Shown piece after piece: positions 8,167 through 16,874 of a stretch of 63,473 nt of DNA; within the stretch, counting starts at the first letter, position 1, and each line of letters starts with the position of its first letter. This DNA comes from JAYVJH01 sp043777595 (GTDB lineage: Bacteria > Bacteroidota > Bacteroidia > Cytophagales > Spirosomataceae). A program made the position numbers and the translations under genes. Location: contig JAYWHT010000026.1 of assembly GCA_043777595.1 (NCBI GenBank), positions 1-63,473 on the forward strand, given 5' to 3'. The notes beneath the pieces were generated by a model that had not been told where the DNA came from, ran no database searches, and saw nothing but the letters and a program-made list of their open reading frames with translations.

Positions 8167-9144
8167 ATGAGTATATCTGTTGCAATGTGTACCTACAATG
8201 GGTCAAAATTTTTATTGGAACAATTAACAAGTATCGCCAACCAAACGCAAGCCGTTGATGAGTTGGTGGTTTGTGATGATTGCTCAACCGACAACACAGT
8301 CGAAATTATAGGGCAATTTGCCAAAACTGTTACTTTTCCAGTTCAAGTTTTTGTCAATAGTACTAATTTAGGTTCAAATCGTAATTTTGAAAAGTGTTTG
8401 TCTTTATGCCAAAATGAAATTATTATATTGTGCGACCAAGACGATGTTTGGCTACCTCAAAAAGTAGAAAAAATATGTGTTTGTTTTACTACAAATAAAC
8501 ACATAGACGGTGTTTTTTCAAATGCTAATATCATTGACGAACACTCAAACTTGACAGGCCAAACTGCCTGGGAAGCAGTGAGTTTTGATACTAAGGCGCA
8601 AAATTTATGGAAAAACGGACAAGCCTTTGACATATTATTGAGAGGATATGTAGTTACGGGTGCTACGCTGGCCATTCGTAGATATATTTTGCCCGAAATA
8701 TTACCCGTACCAACACTCATCAAAGAGCTTATACATGATGGCTGGATTGCACTATGGCTGTCGATCGACAATCGTATAATGATGGTCGAAGAGCCGCTCG
8801 TACTTTATAGACAACACACCTCCCAGCAGGTGGGCTTTGGCACTCAGACCAAAAAAATTGGTTTTTTAGATAGATTCTCTCGGCCTCGCTCTCAAAAACA
8901 CGAGTCTATTCTCAAAAAATACCATGATTCTAAAAATTTGTATGAATATATGGTCAAGCAGGAAACTATGCCAACCCACTACACAATATTACTCAAGAGC
9001 AGGGTCGCCCATTATGAAGTACGAAGCACCTTATCTGATAATATTTTAAATCGGTTGTTGCCTATTTTAAAAAATTATAGACAATACCAAGCACACGATG
9101 CTGGCCACTGGTGGAAAACCATGCTGGGCGATATATTTGAATAA
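8167..9144 (+). CDS. Glycosyltransferase family 2
   Basis: 325 residues. The N-terminal GT-A domain starts directly (SISVAMCTYNGSKFLLEQLTSIANQT), with VCDDCSTDNTVE and the DxD-type metal site in ILCDQDDVWLPQKVE. A GT2 acceptor-side segment follows (VTGATLAIRRYILPEI..IHDGWIALWLS). Such enzymes transfer a sugar from a nucleotide sugar to a surface glycan at the cytoplasmic side of the membrane. It lies between thyA and a DUF5672 gene (6-bp gap), probably in one transcript. The donor and acceptor sugars are unknown. Confidence 0.92.
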   Translation: MSISVAMCTYNGSKFLLEQLTSIANQTQAVDELVVCDDCSTDNTVEIIGQFAKTVTFPVQVFVNSTNLGSNRNFEKCLSLCQNEIIILCDQDDVWLPQKVEKICVCFTTNKHIDGVFSNANIIDEHSNLTGQTAWEAVSFDTKAQNLWKNGQAFDILLRGYVVTGATLAIRRYILPEILPVPTLIKELIHDGWIALWLSIDNRIMMVEEPLVLYRQHTSQQVGFGTQTKKIGFLDRFSRPRSQKHESILKKYHDSKNLYEYMVKQETMPTHYTILLKSRVAHYEVRSTLSDNILNRLLPILKNYRQYQAHDAGHWWKTMLGDIFE

Positions 9145-9150
9145 CAACAA

Positions 9151-9870
9151 ATGAAAAAAGATTTAGTGGCAGTTGTCATACCTATTTATAAACCAAACCT
9201 CAATGAGTTTGAACGTATCTCTCTGAAACAGTGCAGTAAAATATTGAGTAATTATCCTACTTTTTTTGTCAAAGCTACTACACTTGATGCCAACTATGTG
9301 AGTGAGTTTTATGTAGAACCGAAGTTTGAGATTTTTGATGACTTTTATTTTGAAAATGTAAAAGCCTACAATCAACTTATGATTAGCCCCGAGTTTTATC
9401 AGCGATTCGCTCAGTTTGAATATATACTAATCTATCAGTTAGACGCTTTCGTTTTTAGAGACGACCTTAAAGAATGGTGCAAAAGTGGCTTCGACTACAT
9501 CGGTGCGCCCGACTTAACAGACGTTGATGTTACTAAAAACACTTACAAGCCATTGATTTTAAATGGAGGGCTATCGCTACGAAAAACAAAATCAATTATA
9601 TTTTTTTTGAAAGTATTTCACTTCTTTTATCCCCATTGGCCCGCCAACGAAGATACACTACTTTCTGTATATTTTCCACGGTCTTATCCACTTAGGCCAA
9701 TGTTGAGGCTTCCTCGTTGGCGGCAGGCATTACCGTTTAGTTTTGAGTTACAACCATCTGAAAGTTTTAAATTAAACAACAATCGGCTACCGTTTGGCTG
9801 CCATGCTTGGGAAAAATACGATATTGATTTTTGGCGACCGATTTTTGAACAATATGGCCATAAAATATAA
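9151..9870 (+). CDS. DUF5672 family protein, probable glycan-related transferase
   Basis: 239 residues. The start KDLVAVVIPIYKPNLNEFE, the central YILIYQLDAFVFRDDLKEWCKSGFDYIGAP, and LNGGLSLRKTKS..NEDTLLSVYFP match the DUF5672 pattern, which is found in surface-polysaccharide loci and looks like a GT-A fold with a QLDAF (DxD-like) metal site. The C-terminal LPFGCHAWEKYDIDFWRPIF is typical of these proteins. It follows the GT2 gene by 6 bp, so the pair probably work on the same glycan. It ends at a strong hairpin terminator. Confidence 0.85.
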   Translation: MKKDLVAVVIPIYKPNLNEFERISLKQCSKILSNYPTFFVKATTLDANYVSEFYVEPKFEIFDDFYFENVKAYNQLMISPEFYQRFAQFEYILIYQLDAFVFRDDLKEWCKSGFDYIGAPDLTDVDVTKNTYKPLILNGGLSLRKTKSIIFFLKVFHFFYPHWPANEDTLLSVYFPRSYPLRPMLRLPRWRQALPFSFELQPSESFKLNNNRLPFGCHAWEKYDIDFWRPIFEQYGHKI

Positions 9871-9905
9871 AAGCGGCAACTCAGTTGAGTTGCCGCTTTT
9901 ATTGT
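9871..9905. terminator. Bidirectional rho-independent terminator
   Basis: AAGCGGCAACTCA (9871-9883) is followed, after GT, by its exact reverse complement and then a T-rich run. It serves the DUF5672 gene on + and the OmpA-family gene on -, whose stops face each other here. Confidence 0.85.
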
Positions 9906-9922
9906 ATTGGTTTGTAGTCTAA

Positions 9923-11917
9923 TTATTTTGCTGGATAGAAGTGATTTCCACAAGTCTTCATAAAGTAAAGTATTTTACCATTCTTGCCAGTAATCTTAAA
10001 GGCATCGAGTGGGTCGGCTTCCATTTTTGAGTATTGTGTTTGGTGATTTTTACCAAACCCCAGATTACCAACAGTTCCTTTTGCGATAACGTCTTCGCTG
10101 ATGTCGGCGGCAGTCATTCCACCAAATCCATTCTTGAAGCCCAATGTTTTAGAGACACTATCTAAGAATCGACGGTCGCAGTCGCTGGCGTTGTAGTTTT
10201 CTTTTAGTAAACTATAAAACTGCTGGGTAGATATGCCACGTACATTACCAAACTCAGGATTTGCACCCAAGCGAGTTACTGTTTTTGGCGTACTGCCATT
10301 GTTGTTTTCAAATACGTTAGCGGCCGAGCCACAGCCCAAGCTACTACCGTTGGCCATTACACCTTCTTTGGCCAAGCCATCGCTACCAGCGGCTTTCAAG
10401 GCCCCAGTACGGAAGCCCGAAGTATAAGTCTCTCTGAGTGTATTGTCTGGCAAAATCTTGATTTCTACACGACGATTACGAGCCATTCCATCGGTAGTGG
10501 TATTGTCTGATACGGGTCGCAGTTCACCATAATATTCTGTTGTGATGCGCTCAGGCGAGCTAAGCCCGCTACGAATTAACAAGCGCTTGGCAGCTTCTAC
10601 ACGTCGCTTAGAGAGTTGTACGTTATAATTGTCAGAAGCACGAGCATCGGTATGGCCTACAAGTACAATACGACAGTTGGGGCGCAGATTTAGTAATTCT
10701 ACAACTTGTTTTAGTGTTTCTTGCGATGCTCCAGTAATGACTGCCTTGTTGGCTTCATATTCTACATTACCAAACATGGCTTCACATTCGTCTTTGACTG
10801 GTGCGGCTGGTTTTGCAAAGTTATTACAAATACTTTTGATGTCAATTCCTAAACCAGAACCCGATACCATACTATTTGCTGGTGTACCTGGCTCTTTGTC
10901 AAACAAGTCAGCTACACCATCACCGTCAGAGTCTGTAAACAAGCGTGGGTCTAATGGTTTTGGTTGGTTGGCAGCCACAACCGAGTCGGCATCTTTCATG
11001 GTTGGGTTGTATGGTGGCGCAACCAAACTATTAGGGTTGCTGTAACGTAAGTGATAGCGACCCGACTTAGCATCGTAAGCCCAGTCGCCGTTACGGCCTT
11101 TTTTGGCCATCACTGCATCTTTGCCCAATTTGTAAGTAAGCGACAGACCGAAGCTACCCCATTTGTCGGGTTTTGAGTCGCCTTTGCGATAGAGCCAAAT
11201 TGACTGTGATTTGTACTGAGCATCGGTCTCATCTCCGTAGGTCATGTCCAATTTTTCGGTGTTGACGTTATTGAGAGTATAGTCAAAGCCAACATCAATA
11301 CGTGGCGATACTTCATAATGAAACGAAATACCTGCTGGAATAACAATTTCACGGGTGTAGGTCGAGCCTGACCCCTCCCACTCGCCTGCGGTTTTTGAGC
11401 TACCACGGGTATTACTTCGTATGAGTTCGACAGTTTTGTTTTTGCCTAATTCATAAACTACGGTATTGAACCACATATAGCCATAACCTACGTGAATGTC
11501 CCATTTCCAGCGTTTGAGTTTGTCATAACCAAACAAAATTGGTTTGAGGTTTGCGCTCAGGTCTATTGTACCTTGCAAAAAACCCTTGCTCTCAAAGTGT
11601 GCATTATAGATACGGGCTTTGGAGCCGTTGAGGTTTCCAGTCCAGAAGTTGGTACTCACGCCAAATATTGGTGATATTTGTTTGTGTATTCCAATGCCCA
11701 AGCCCCCTGTGAGATGTTCTTCTGTTCCCATAGCAAAGTCATATTGCCGTAGGTCTCCATAAAACTGGGTGATGCCAGGTGTAACCGATATGGCCCAAGT
11801 ATTTAGGCGGTTGGGGCCTTCGTAACCCGCACCTTTGGGGGCTGGAACTTGGGCGATTGTTTCACTTAGTACAAGTGATAGACACAAAAGGGAAACGATA
11901 AAGTTGACTTTTTTCAT
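9923..11917 (-). CDS. OmpA-family outer-membrane protein with beta-barrel N-terminus
   Basis: About 664 residues from the ATG at 11917 (a TTG lies two codons upstream; the ATG gives the clean signal peptide MKKVNFIVSLLCLSLVLSETIAQ). Residues about 25-285 look like an outer-membrane beta-barrel (alternating aromatic strands such as WAISVTPGITQFYGDLR). A calcium-binding thrombospondin-3-like repeat DSDGDGVADLFDKEPGTP follows. The OmpA peptidoglycan-binding domain (about 385-500) has VLVGHTDARASDNYNVQLSKRR and ARNRRVEIKI. An extra about 150-residue C-terminal domain with several Cys has no function I can name. The role is probably envelope anchoring, and in gliding bacteria sometimes motility-related. 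Confidence 0.93.
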   Translation of the reverse strand: MKKVNFIVSLLCLSLVLSETIAQVPAPKGAGYEGPNRLNTWAISVTPGITQFYGDLRQYDFAMGTEEHLTGGLGIGIHKQISPIFGVSTNFWTGNLNGSKARIYNAHFESKGFLQGTIDLSANLKPILFGYDKLKRWKWDIHVGYGYMWFNTVVYELGKNKTVELIRSNTRGSSKTAGEWEGSGSTYTREIVIPAGISFHYEVSPRIDVGFDYTLNNVNTEKLDMTYGDETDAQYKSQSIWLYRKGDSKPDKWGSFGLSLTYKLGKDAVMAKKGRNGDWAYDAKSGRYHLRYSNPNSLVAPPYNPTMKDADSVVAANQPKPLDPRLFTDSDGDGVADLFDKEPGTPANSMVSGSGLGIDIKSICNNFAKPAAPVKDECEAMFGNVEYEANKAVITGASQETLKQVVELLNLRPNCRIVLVGHTDARASDNYNVQLSKRRVEAAKRLLIRSGLSSPERITTEYYGELRPVSDNTTTDGMARNRRVEIKILPDNTLRETYTSGFRTGALKAAGSDGLAKEGVMANGSSLGCGSAANVFENNNGSTPKTVTRLGANPEFGNVRGISTQQFYSLLKENYNASDCDRRFLDSVSKTLGFKNGFGGMTAADISEDVIAKGTVGNLGFGKNHQTQYSKMEADPLDAFKITGKNGKILYFMKTCGNHFYPAK

Positions 11918-12036
11918 GAGCAACGAATGGTTTTATTACAGCAAAGGGATTTCAATGATTATTAAAAAAATTGCCGTTTAGATATGAACGGGTTAGTAAT
12001 TTGGTACTCAACACAAGCAAGCGGTTTACTATAACA

Positions 12037-12436
12037 ATGCAAATAAGTCTATAAGCCGGATTCTGTACTACTTCTTTCGTTGTAATTCTTATCATTTATC
12101 TACGATGTTGGTCGCCCAACACCTCTATCGACCTACCCGCCAACATCAAACGAGTCGCTTTTTGCCGCTTTTGGGCGGTGCGTTGGCTTATTTGGTCTTT
12201 CAGCTCGTAAGGTTTGCCATGCCTCGCCTGTTACCAGCCGAGCGGTAGGCTCTTACTCTACCTTTTCACCCTTACCTCAAACGATAAAGTCTAAGGCGGT
12301 ATTTTTTCTGTGGCACTTGCTGTCGGTTGATTGTCTCCAATCAACCGCCTTTCTGTTAGAAAGTACGATACTCTGCGCTGTCCGGACTTTCCTCCTCGGC
12401 ACAAGTCCGAGACGATAAGACAACTTAACTGCACTG
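12037..12436 (-). ncRNA. rnpB: RNase P RNA
   Basis: On the minus strand the region contains the universal 5' core GAGGAAAGTCCGGACAGCGC (around 12380-12400) and the 3' core with AATCCGGCTTATAGA (around 12050-12065), about 330 nt apart, the normal spacing for bacterial RNase P RNA. GCAGTTAAGTT at the 5' end can pair with GACTTATTTGC at the 3' end to form helix P1, which sets the limits at about 12432 and 12039. The RNA is the catalytic subunit that trims the 5' leader of tRNA precursors. A TAnnTTTG element (TAGATTTG, minus strand, 12443-12450) sits just upstream. Confidence 0.93.
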
Positions 12437-12442
12437 TTGGCA

Positions 12443-12450
12443 CAAATCTA
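12443..12450 (-). promoter_or_regulatory. -7 promoter element of rnpB
   Basis: TAGATTTG on the minus strand matches TAnnTTTG and lies about 7 bp before the RNA 5' end predicted from helix P1. No convincing -33 element is visible. Confidence 0.45.
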
Positions 12451-12524
12451 AGCAATAGTTGTTGGTTTGTAAATTAAACAAAGATAAAAATTTAGAATTT
12501 TTGCGAAAAAATGTCTTTTTTTAC

Positions 12525-13955
12525 TCAAAGTAGTCCATTTACCTTTATTTCGAGCTTTCCTTTCACAAAAACAACGGCCATCAACGACGACGATGTAATA
12601 TATACTTGGTCTGGCTCTATCGTATTCAGTTTTCCATTTAATGTTATTCCTTTTGAGATTTGTCTGTTAGCAAGTTGCTGGTTGGTAACTTTTTGGGTCT
12701 CCTCCATTTGGCTACCCAGCGGCAGCACAAACTGTTTTTCCATCTGTTTGGCAAACCTACCCTGCAAGAGCCAGTTGGCCGTCTTTATCAGCACGCTGCG
12801 CGTGTCCAGATCATAATCCAAGTTTTTGAGTACCAAGGCTCGTATGGCTGGGTCATATTGTGGTGTTCCTTTCAAATAAATATTACCCTCTATACTGCCT
12901 TTTAGTCCTGCTTTGATTATCAATTTTTCATTTTGACCATAAATGTCAATATTAGTCACCTCAACTTTATATTGGCCGTCTTTAAATTCGTACCGTTTTC
13001 CAACAAACTCAGTCGTAGCAAATCGAGTGGCCTCGGCATAAGGCAGCGATGCTATGAGGCCAATCCGAAAATCTGAGCCTATGTCTGGACTAATACTCAA
13101 ATTTGGAATATCTTTTACGACCATTACAATAGGTTTTTCGCCTGTTTGAGTTTGAGTATAGCCTTTTATGTTGATAATGGCCTTGATTTTATTTTTGTCT
13201 ATCGTAAATGGAGTCATGGTGGCATCGGTTGGTGTAACGAGCAGCCAAGTACGGTATGGTTCAGAAATGAGCCGTGGCTCACGCAATAGATTCCAGGCTT
13301 GAACTACATATTTTTTTATTTCAAAATTTTGCTTTACGTTATCATCAATATTTTTGGCAAAAACGGGTAGATTTTCGGTTAATTTTCTACTCACAAGGCT
13401 TGTGATAGGTATTTCGATGCCTGCCACTCTGATAGACGGCTTCGTAACCCAGTCAAAACCAGACGAGGCGGTGCGTGTTTCCATTTGCCAGTTGGCATTG
13501 ATACCAATGGCCGTTACAAACTTTATCTTGATTTCAAAATTAGTATCTTGTTCGCCAGATATTGGCCCCAATTGGTAAGATTTTTGCGCCCATACTTTGA
13601 GTGGCACTACATAATGTAACAATGAATCCTGAACATCGACTATAATATTGCCATTTTTTGAGACTTTGGTTTTAAATCCGTCTCGATTATCATCGTCAAA
13701 GCTATTGTCTTCATAAATAACGCCTTGTACTTTGGCATTGAGTTGCTGGGCAATTTCCGCAATCGAAATCTCAAACGGAATACTGACCGCCGATATATGT
13801 TTTTCGTTTTGGACTTGCACGTTCGTATATTTATAAATTTCTTGTGGTGCTTTGATTTGTGACTGATTTGTAGGCGTACAATTACTCAAAAATACCATTG
13901 AAATAAAAACAACACTTTGGGCATAATTAAATTTAAAATTTACTATGTATTGCAT
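12525..13955 (-). CDS. DUF4403 family lipoprotein
   Basis: 476 residues. The N-terminus ends in a lipobox (VFLSNC), so it is probably a lipid-anchored periplasmic or outer-membrane protein. The body carries the DUF4403 pattern: paired repeats of IPFEISIAEIAQQLNAKVQGVIYED, YVVPLKVWAQ and LLVTPTDATMTPFTIDKNKIKAIINIKG, ending in TPQYDPAIRALVLKNLDYDLDTRSVLIKTANWLLQGRF. Such repeats suggest a TULIP/BPI-like lipid-binding fold, though that is inference from the duplicated architecture. The function of the family is not established. It diverges from the small coiled-coil lipoprotein gene. Confidence 0.88.
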   Translation of the reverse strand: MQYIVNFKFNYAQSVVFISMVFLSNCTPTNQSQIKAPQEIYKYTNVQVQNEKHISAVSIPFEISIAEIAQQLNAKVQGVIYEDNSFDDDNRDGFKTKVSKNGNIIVDVQDSLLHYVVPLKVWAQKSYQLGPISGEQDTNFEIKIKFVTAIGINANWQMETRTASSGFDWVTKPSIRVAGIEIPITSLVSRKLTENLPVFAKNIDDNVKQNFEIKKYVVQAWNLLREPRLISEPYRTWLLVTPTDATMTPFTIDKNKIKAIINIKGYTQTQTGEKPIVMVVKDIPNLSISPDIGSDFRIGLIASLPYAEATRFATTEFVGKRYEFKDGQYKVEVTNIDIYGQNEKLIIKAGLKGSIEGNIYLKGTPQYDPAIRALVLKNLDYDLDTRSVLIKTANWLLQGRFAKQMEKQFVLPLGSQMEETQKVTNQQLANRQISKGITLNGKLNTIEPDQVYITSSSLMAVVFVKGKLEIKVNGLL

Positions 13956-14022
13956 AAATATACTATTTTGGTATGGTTTTTGTAAGTTGTATTATGTCTA
14001 ACAATTTTAATCAACTACTACA

Positions 14023-14379
14023 ATGTTCAAACTATCTGCCTTCGCATCATTTCTTTTGGTATCAGTGGCACTCGTTAGTTGCGCTCCAGACGAAACCCGC
14101 TCACTTCTAAAAGACAAAGAAAATTTGTCGATGACAATATTACGACTAAAACAGCAAAACGAAGACCTATTAGAAGAAATTTCTTTGATTGTGGCCAAAA
14201 AAGCAGACAGTGAGTTAGCGATTGTTACACTCCAACAAAAACAAGATAGACTATTGCAAGATTACAGCCGTTTGTCAGATGATTTTAGAAAAAAAATTGA
14301 AGAATTAGATCGTCTAAAACAAAATTCAAGTTCTTCACGTGCTATATTTGAGTCTAAAACTATTTCAAAAAAGCAATAG
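14023..14379 (+). CDS. Small coiled-coil lipoprotein, hypothetical
   Basis: 118 residues. The signal peptide ends in LVSCAP, a lipobox, giving a lipidated Cys at about residue 20. The rest is a heptad-like coiled coil (LKDKENLSMTILRLKQQNEDLLEEISLI..LQQKQDRLLQDYSRLSDDFRKKIEELDRL) ending in a polar Ser-rich tail. No known domain is recognised. It could be a small periplasmic scaffold or an adaptor of the envelope. It is followed after 9 bp by the Nudix gene, so the two are probably cotranscribed. Confidence 0.65.
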   Translation: MFKLSAFASFLLVSVALVSCAPDETRSLLKDKENLSMTILRLKQQNEDLLEEISLIVAKKADSELAIVTLQQKQDRLLQDYSRLSDDFRKKIEELDRLKQNSSSSRAIFESKTISKKQ

Positions 14380-14388
14380 AAACCCTCA

Positions 14389-14946
14389 ATGATACTATCC
14401 AGAGACAATACAAACCCTTGGCAAACACTTGATTCTGAGGTAGTTTACGACAATCAATGGATAGAAGTTAGGCATGAAACCGTCGTCAATCCTGGCGGCG
14501 GAGCGGGCATTTATGGAAAAGTGCACTACAAAAACAAAGCCATTGGCATCGTAGCCATCGACCACGACAATTATATTTATCTCGTTGGCCAATACCGCTA
14601 CCCAACCAAGGCTTACTCGTGGGAAATACCCGAGGGCGGTGGCCCACTCAACGAAGACCCACTTGTAGCCGCCCAACGTGAGCTATTAGAAGAAACAGGA
14701 TTGATAGCCCTAAAATGGACGAAGATAGCCACCGTTCACCTCTCAAACTCTGTCAATGACGAAGAAGGCTATATCTATGTGGCCGAAAACCTCACGCAGT
14801 CTGTCCAAGAACCCGAAGAAACCGAAGAACTCAAAGTGCAAAAAATACACCTCAGCCAAGCAGTTGAGTTGGTGATGGCAAGCGAAATCACTGATTCGCT
14901 GAGTATGATTGGTATTTTGCAAGTAGCACGTTTGAGAGGTTTGTAA
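14389..14946 (+). CDS. Nudix hydrolase, ADP-ribose-pyrophosphatase-like
   Basis: 185 residues. The Nudix box is intact: G-x5-E-x7-REL-x-EE-x-GL in GGPLNEDPLVAAQRELLEETGL (about 83-105). The preceding VGQYRYPTKAYSWEIPEGG is typical of the ADP-sugar diphosphatase branch (NudF/ADPRase-like), which cleaves ADP-ribose to AMP and ribose 5-phosphate in the cytoplasm. The start ATG follows the small lipoprotein stop by 9 bp. gldD follows 44 bp downstream. Confidence 0.93.
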   Translation: MILSRDNTNPWQTLDSEVVYDNQWIEVRHETVVNPGGGAGIYGKVHYKNKAIGIVAIDHDNYIYLVGQYRYPTKAYSWEIPEGGGPLNEDPLVAAQRELLEETGLIALKWTKIATVHLSNSVNDEEGYIYVAENLTQSVQEPEETEELKVQKIHLSQAVELVMASEITDSLSMIGILQVARLRGL

Positions 14947-14990
14947 AATTATTTATCATTTATTTCGTTTCTATTACAAATTCAAAAACA

Positions 14991-15680
14991 ATGATGAATA
15001 AATGTGCCGATATGCCAATGTGCAGATGTGCCGATGTATCGGTACGAGCCTTATTTTCAAGTTCTCCTATTCTCAAAATACTCTTTCATTCTTTCATTCT
15101 TTCATTCTTTCATTTAGTAACATCTTGTAGCAGAGACCCAAGCACCGACTACACACCAAAACCCAAAGCCTACCCCCGCATAGATTTACCAGCCCAAACT
15201 TACCAGCCGATTGACGAATCACACCCTTACAGTTTTGAATATTCGACGAGTGCCGTGATTTTGCCCGATACCTTTGCTCGAGCAGAGCCGCATTGGATTT
15301 TTATTTCATATCCTGCCCTCAAAGCCAATATACAACTGACCTACAAACCCGTTCAGAACGACAACAAAAAGCTAAGTGCATACATCAGCGATGCCTATAA
15401 ACTGGCGGGCTGGCACCGCATCAGGGCGTCGGGTATCAGAGAAATTGTTGCCAAAACTCGTTCAGGACAAAAAGCGGTACTACTCGAACTCTCAGGCGAA
15501 GTACCAAGTCATTTGCAGTTTTTTACGACCGATACAACAACGCACTTTCTCCGTGGAGCGATGTATTTTAGTGTCGCTGGCCAGCAAGACTCACTCGCAC
15601 CTGTCATTGACTACATCAAGGCAGACATGATGCACTTGTTGCAGACTTTGAAATGGAAGAAAACAGTTGAGAGTTATTAA
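14991..15680 (+). CDS. gldD: Gliding motility lipoprotein GldD
   Basis: 229 residues. The mature part matches GldD: YPRIDLPAQTYQPIDESHPYSFEYS, EPHWIFISYPALKANIQLTYKP, AYKLAGWHRIRASGIREIVAKT, GEVPSHLQFFTTDTTTHFLRGAMYFSV, DSLAPVIDYIKADMMHLLQTLKW. GldD is an essential lipoprotein of Bacteroidota gliding motility and the linked type IX secretion machinery. The lipobox is LVTSC. The N-terminus is unusual: the codons before the lipobox are made from simple repeats, a GTGCCGAT-like set (14999-15036) and four exact copies of CTTTCATT (15083-15114). An octamer gain or loss would shift the frame. Start chosen at the first ATG of the pair MM. Confidence 0.92.
   Translation: MMNKCADMPMCRCADVSVRALFSSSPILKILFHSFILSFFHLVTSCSRDPSTDYTPKPKAYPRIDLPAQTYQPIDESHPYSFEYSTSAVILPDTFARAEPHWIFISYPALKANIQLTYKPVQNDNKKLSAYISDAYKLAGWHRIRASGIREIVAKTRSGQKAVLLELSGEVPSHLQFFTTDTTTHFLRGAMYFSVAGQQDSLAPVIDYIKADMMHLLQTLKWKKTVESY
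15083..15114 (+). repeat. Octanucleotide tandem repeat CTTTCATT x4 inside gldD
   Basis: Four perfect copies of an 8-bp unit within the signal-peptide codons of gldD. Because 8 is not a multiple of 3, slippage by one unit would change the reading frame upstream of the lipobox. Confidence 0.9.
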
Positions 15681-15704
15681 GTCGTTGAGTTGTGAGTTAT
15701 ATCA

Positions 15705-16715
15705 TCAAAGTACATCTATCAAAAACTTCATTGTATCAACACCGTCTGCGTAGTCGGTCAGGGCTGGACTTTGGGCTTGGCCAAATGGCAAACTATTGGC
15801 ACACCAACCACGCTGCGAAACAACGCACTGAATTTTGTCGGCTTGGCTATTTATTAAAGTATCAAGATGCGCCGCACTTTGGTATTCTTCATAAAACAAC
15901 ACCGAGATAGGCGAAACGAGCGTTGGGCTGGGTCGCAACATCAAAAAACCATTGTCAAAATGTGGCTCACGATTGACCAGCAGTACAGAGCGGTTATATT
16001 CATAGTTGTTAAAGTATTTGTGATGGTGGCAATAAATACCTGACAGCGATTCGATTGATTCATAAAAAGTCGAAAACTCATAACCAACGGGTACATATAT
16101 TTTTGACACGTTGCGGCAGCCCAGTCCAAAATATTGTAGCACATCGTTGCCTAATTGTGCCAGTTCTTGGCTACTTTCTTGGCCGTTAATTATACCGACC
16201 GATGTACGGTTTCGGCGTATGATATGTGGTTTTTTGGCAAAATAATAATCAAAATACCGAGCCGTATTGTCAGAGCCAGTCGCTATCACAGCATCTGCAT
16301 CGTTGAGCCGCTCTACTGTCTGAATGTACTCCGCCCATTGTGGCTCTATCTCGATTAGTTTTTTAAACAAAAAAGACATCAGCACTGCATCGTCAGTACT
16401 TAGTTTGGCCATGAGCCGGTGGCCAGCCACCAACACACACAAGGCATCATGAAAACCTACAGCAGGAATATTACCAGCCATGACGACCCCTATTTTTTGT
16501 GAGGTTGTTTTTGACAAATCATAACTACTGAGCCAGGTCGATAATTTTGTTTCGTTCAAAAACTCTGTTGCTATTGTTTGCAGCGACTTCTCTACGTTGG
16601 TGGTCGTAAACCAGTTGTTTTTGGCATTTGCTCGATATACTATTTCTGTCAATGGCGTTTCTGTCAGGTAGTTACCCAGTTCAATTAACGATTTTATCCG
16701 CTTTTGGCTATTCAT
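15705..16715 (-). CDS. LuxC-type acyl-CoA reductase
   Basis: About 336 residues from the ATG at 16715 (MNSQKRIKSLIELGNYL); the longer frame upstream adds a non-conserved Cys-rich stretch. The aldehyde-dehydrogenase-like fold of LuxC proteins is visible: KIGVVMAGNIPAVGFHDALCVLVAGHRLMAKLS, DAVIATGSDNTARYFDYYF, RRNRTSVGIINGQES, and the catalytic-Cys region FGLGCRNVSKIYVP. LuxC-like enzymes reduce acyl-CoA or acyl-enzyme thioesters to aldehydes with NADPH. The gene is divergent from a dicluster ferredoxin 159 bp away. The physiological substrate is not known. Confidence 0.9.
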   Translation of the reverse strand: MNSQKRIKSLIELGNYLTETPLTEIVYRANAKNNWFTTTNVEKSLQTIATEFLNETKLSTWLSSYDLSKTTSQKIGVVMAGNIPAVGFHDALCVLVAGHRLMAKLSTDDAVLMSFLFKKLIEIEPQWAEYIQTVERLNDADAVIATGSDNTARYFDYYFAKKPHIIRRNRTSVGIINGQESSQELAQLGNDVLQYFGLGCRNVSKIYVPVGYEFSTFYESIESLSGIYCHHHKYFNNYEYNRSVLLVNREPHFDNGFLMLRPSPTLVSPISVLFYEEYQSAAHLDTLINSQADKIQCVVSQRGWCANSLPFGQAQSPALTDYADGVDTMKFLIDVL

Positions 16716-16792
16716 TTTTTTATTTTTTCTTGAAATAATACAACACAAATAAGTTTTAGACAATTTATAACAATATCTACACTTAAAATAAT

Positions 16793-16800
16793 TAAATTTG
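16793..16800 (+). promoter_or_regulatory. Candidate -7 element (TAnnTTTG) for the ferredoxin gene
   Basis: TAAATTTG in the divergent gap between the acyl-CoA reductase and ferredoxin genes; it would give a 5' leader of about 68 nt. No clear -33 TTTG. Confidence 0.35.
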
Positions 16801-16874
16801 CAAACAATTATAATCTAACAAAGTTAATTCAATATCAATTCTAAACCAGACAGGTTCTAAACATATATAGTACT

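Noticed and set aside
10629..11045. A plus-strand protein inside the OmpA-family gene.
   Set aside because: It is a shadow of the minus-strand gene, which has the OmpA motifs, a signal peptide and a terminator.
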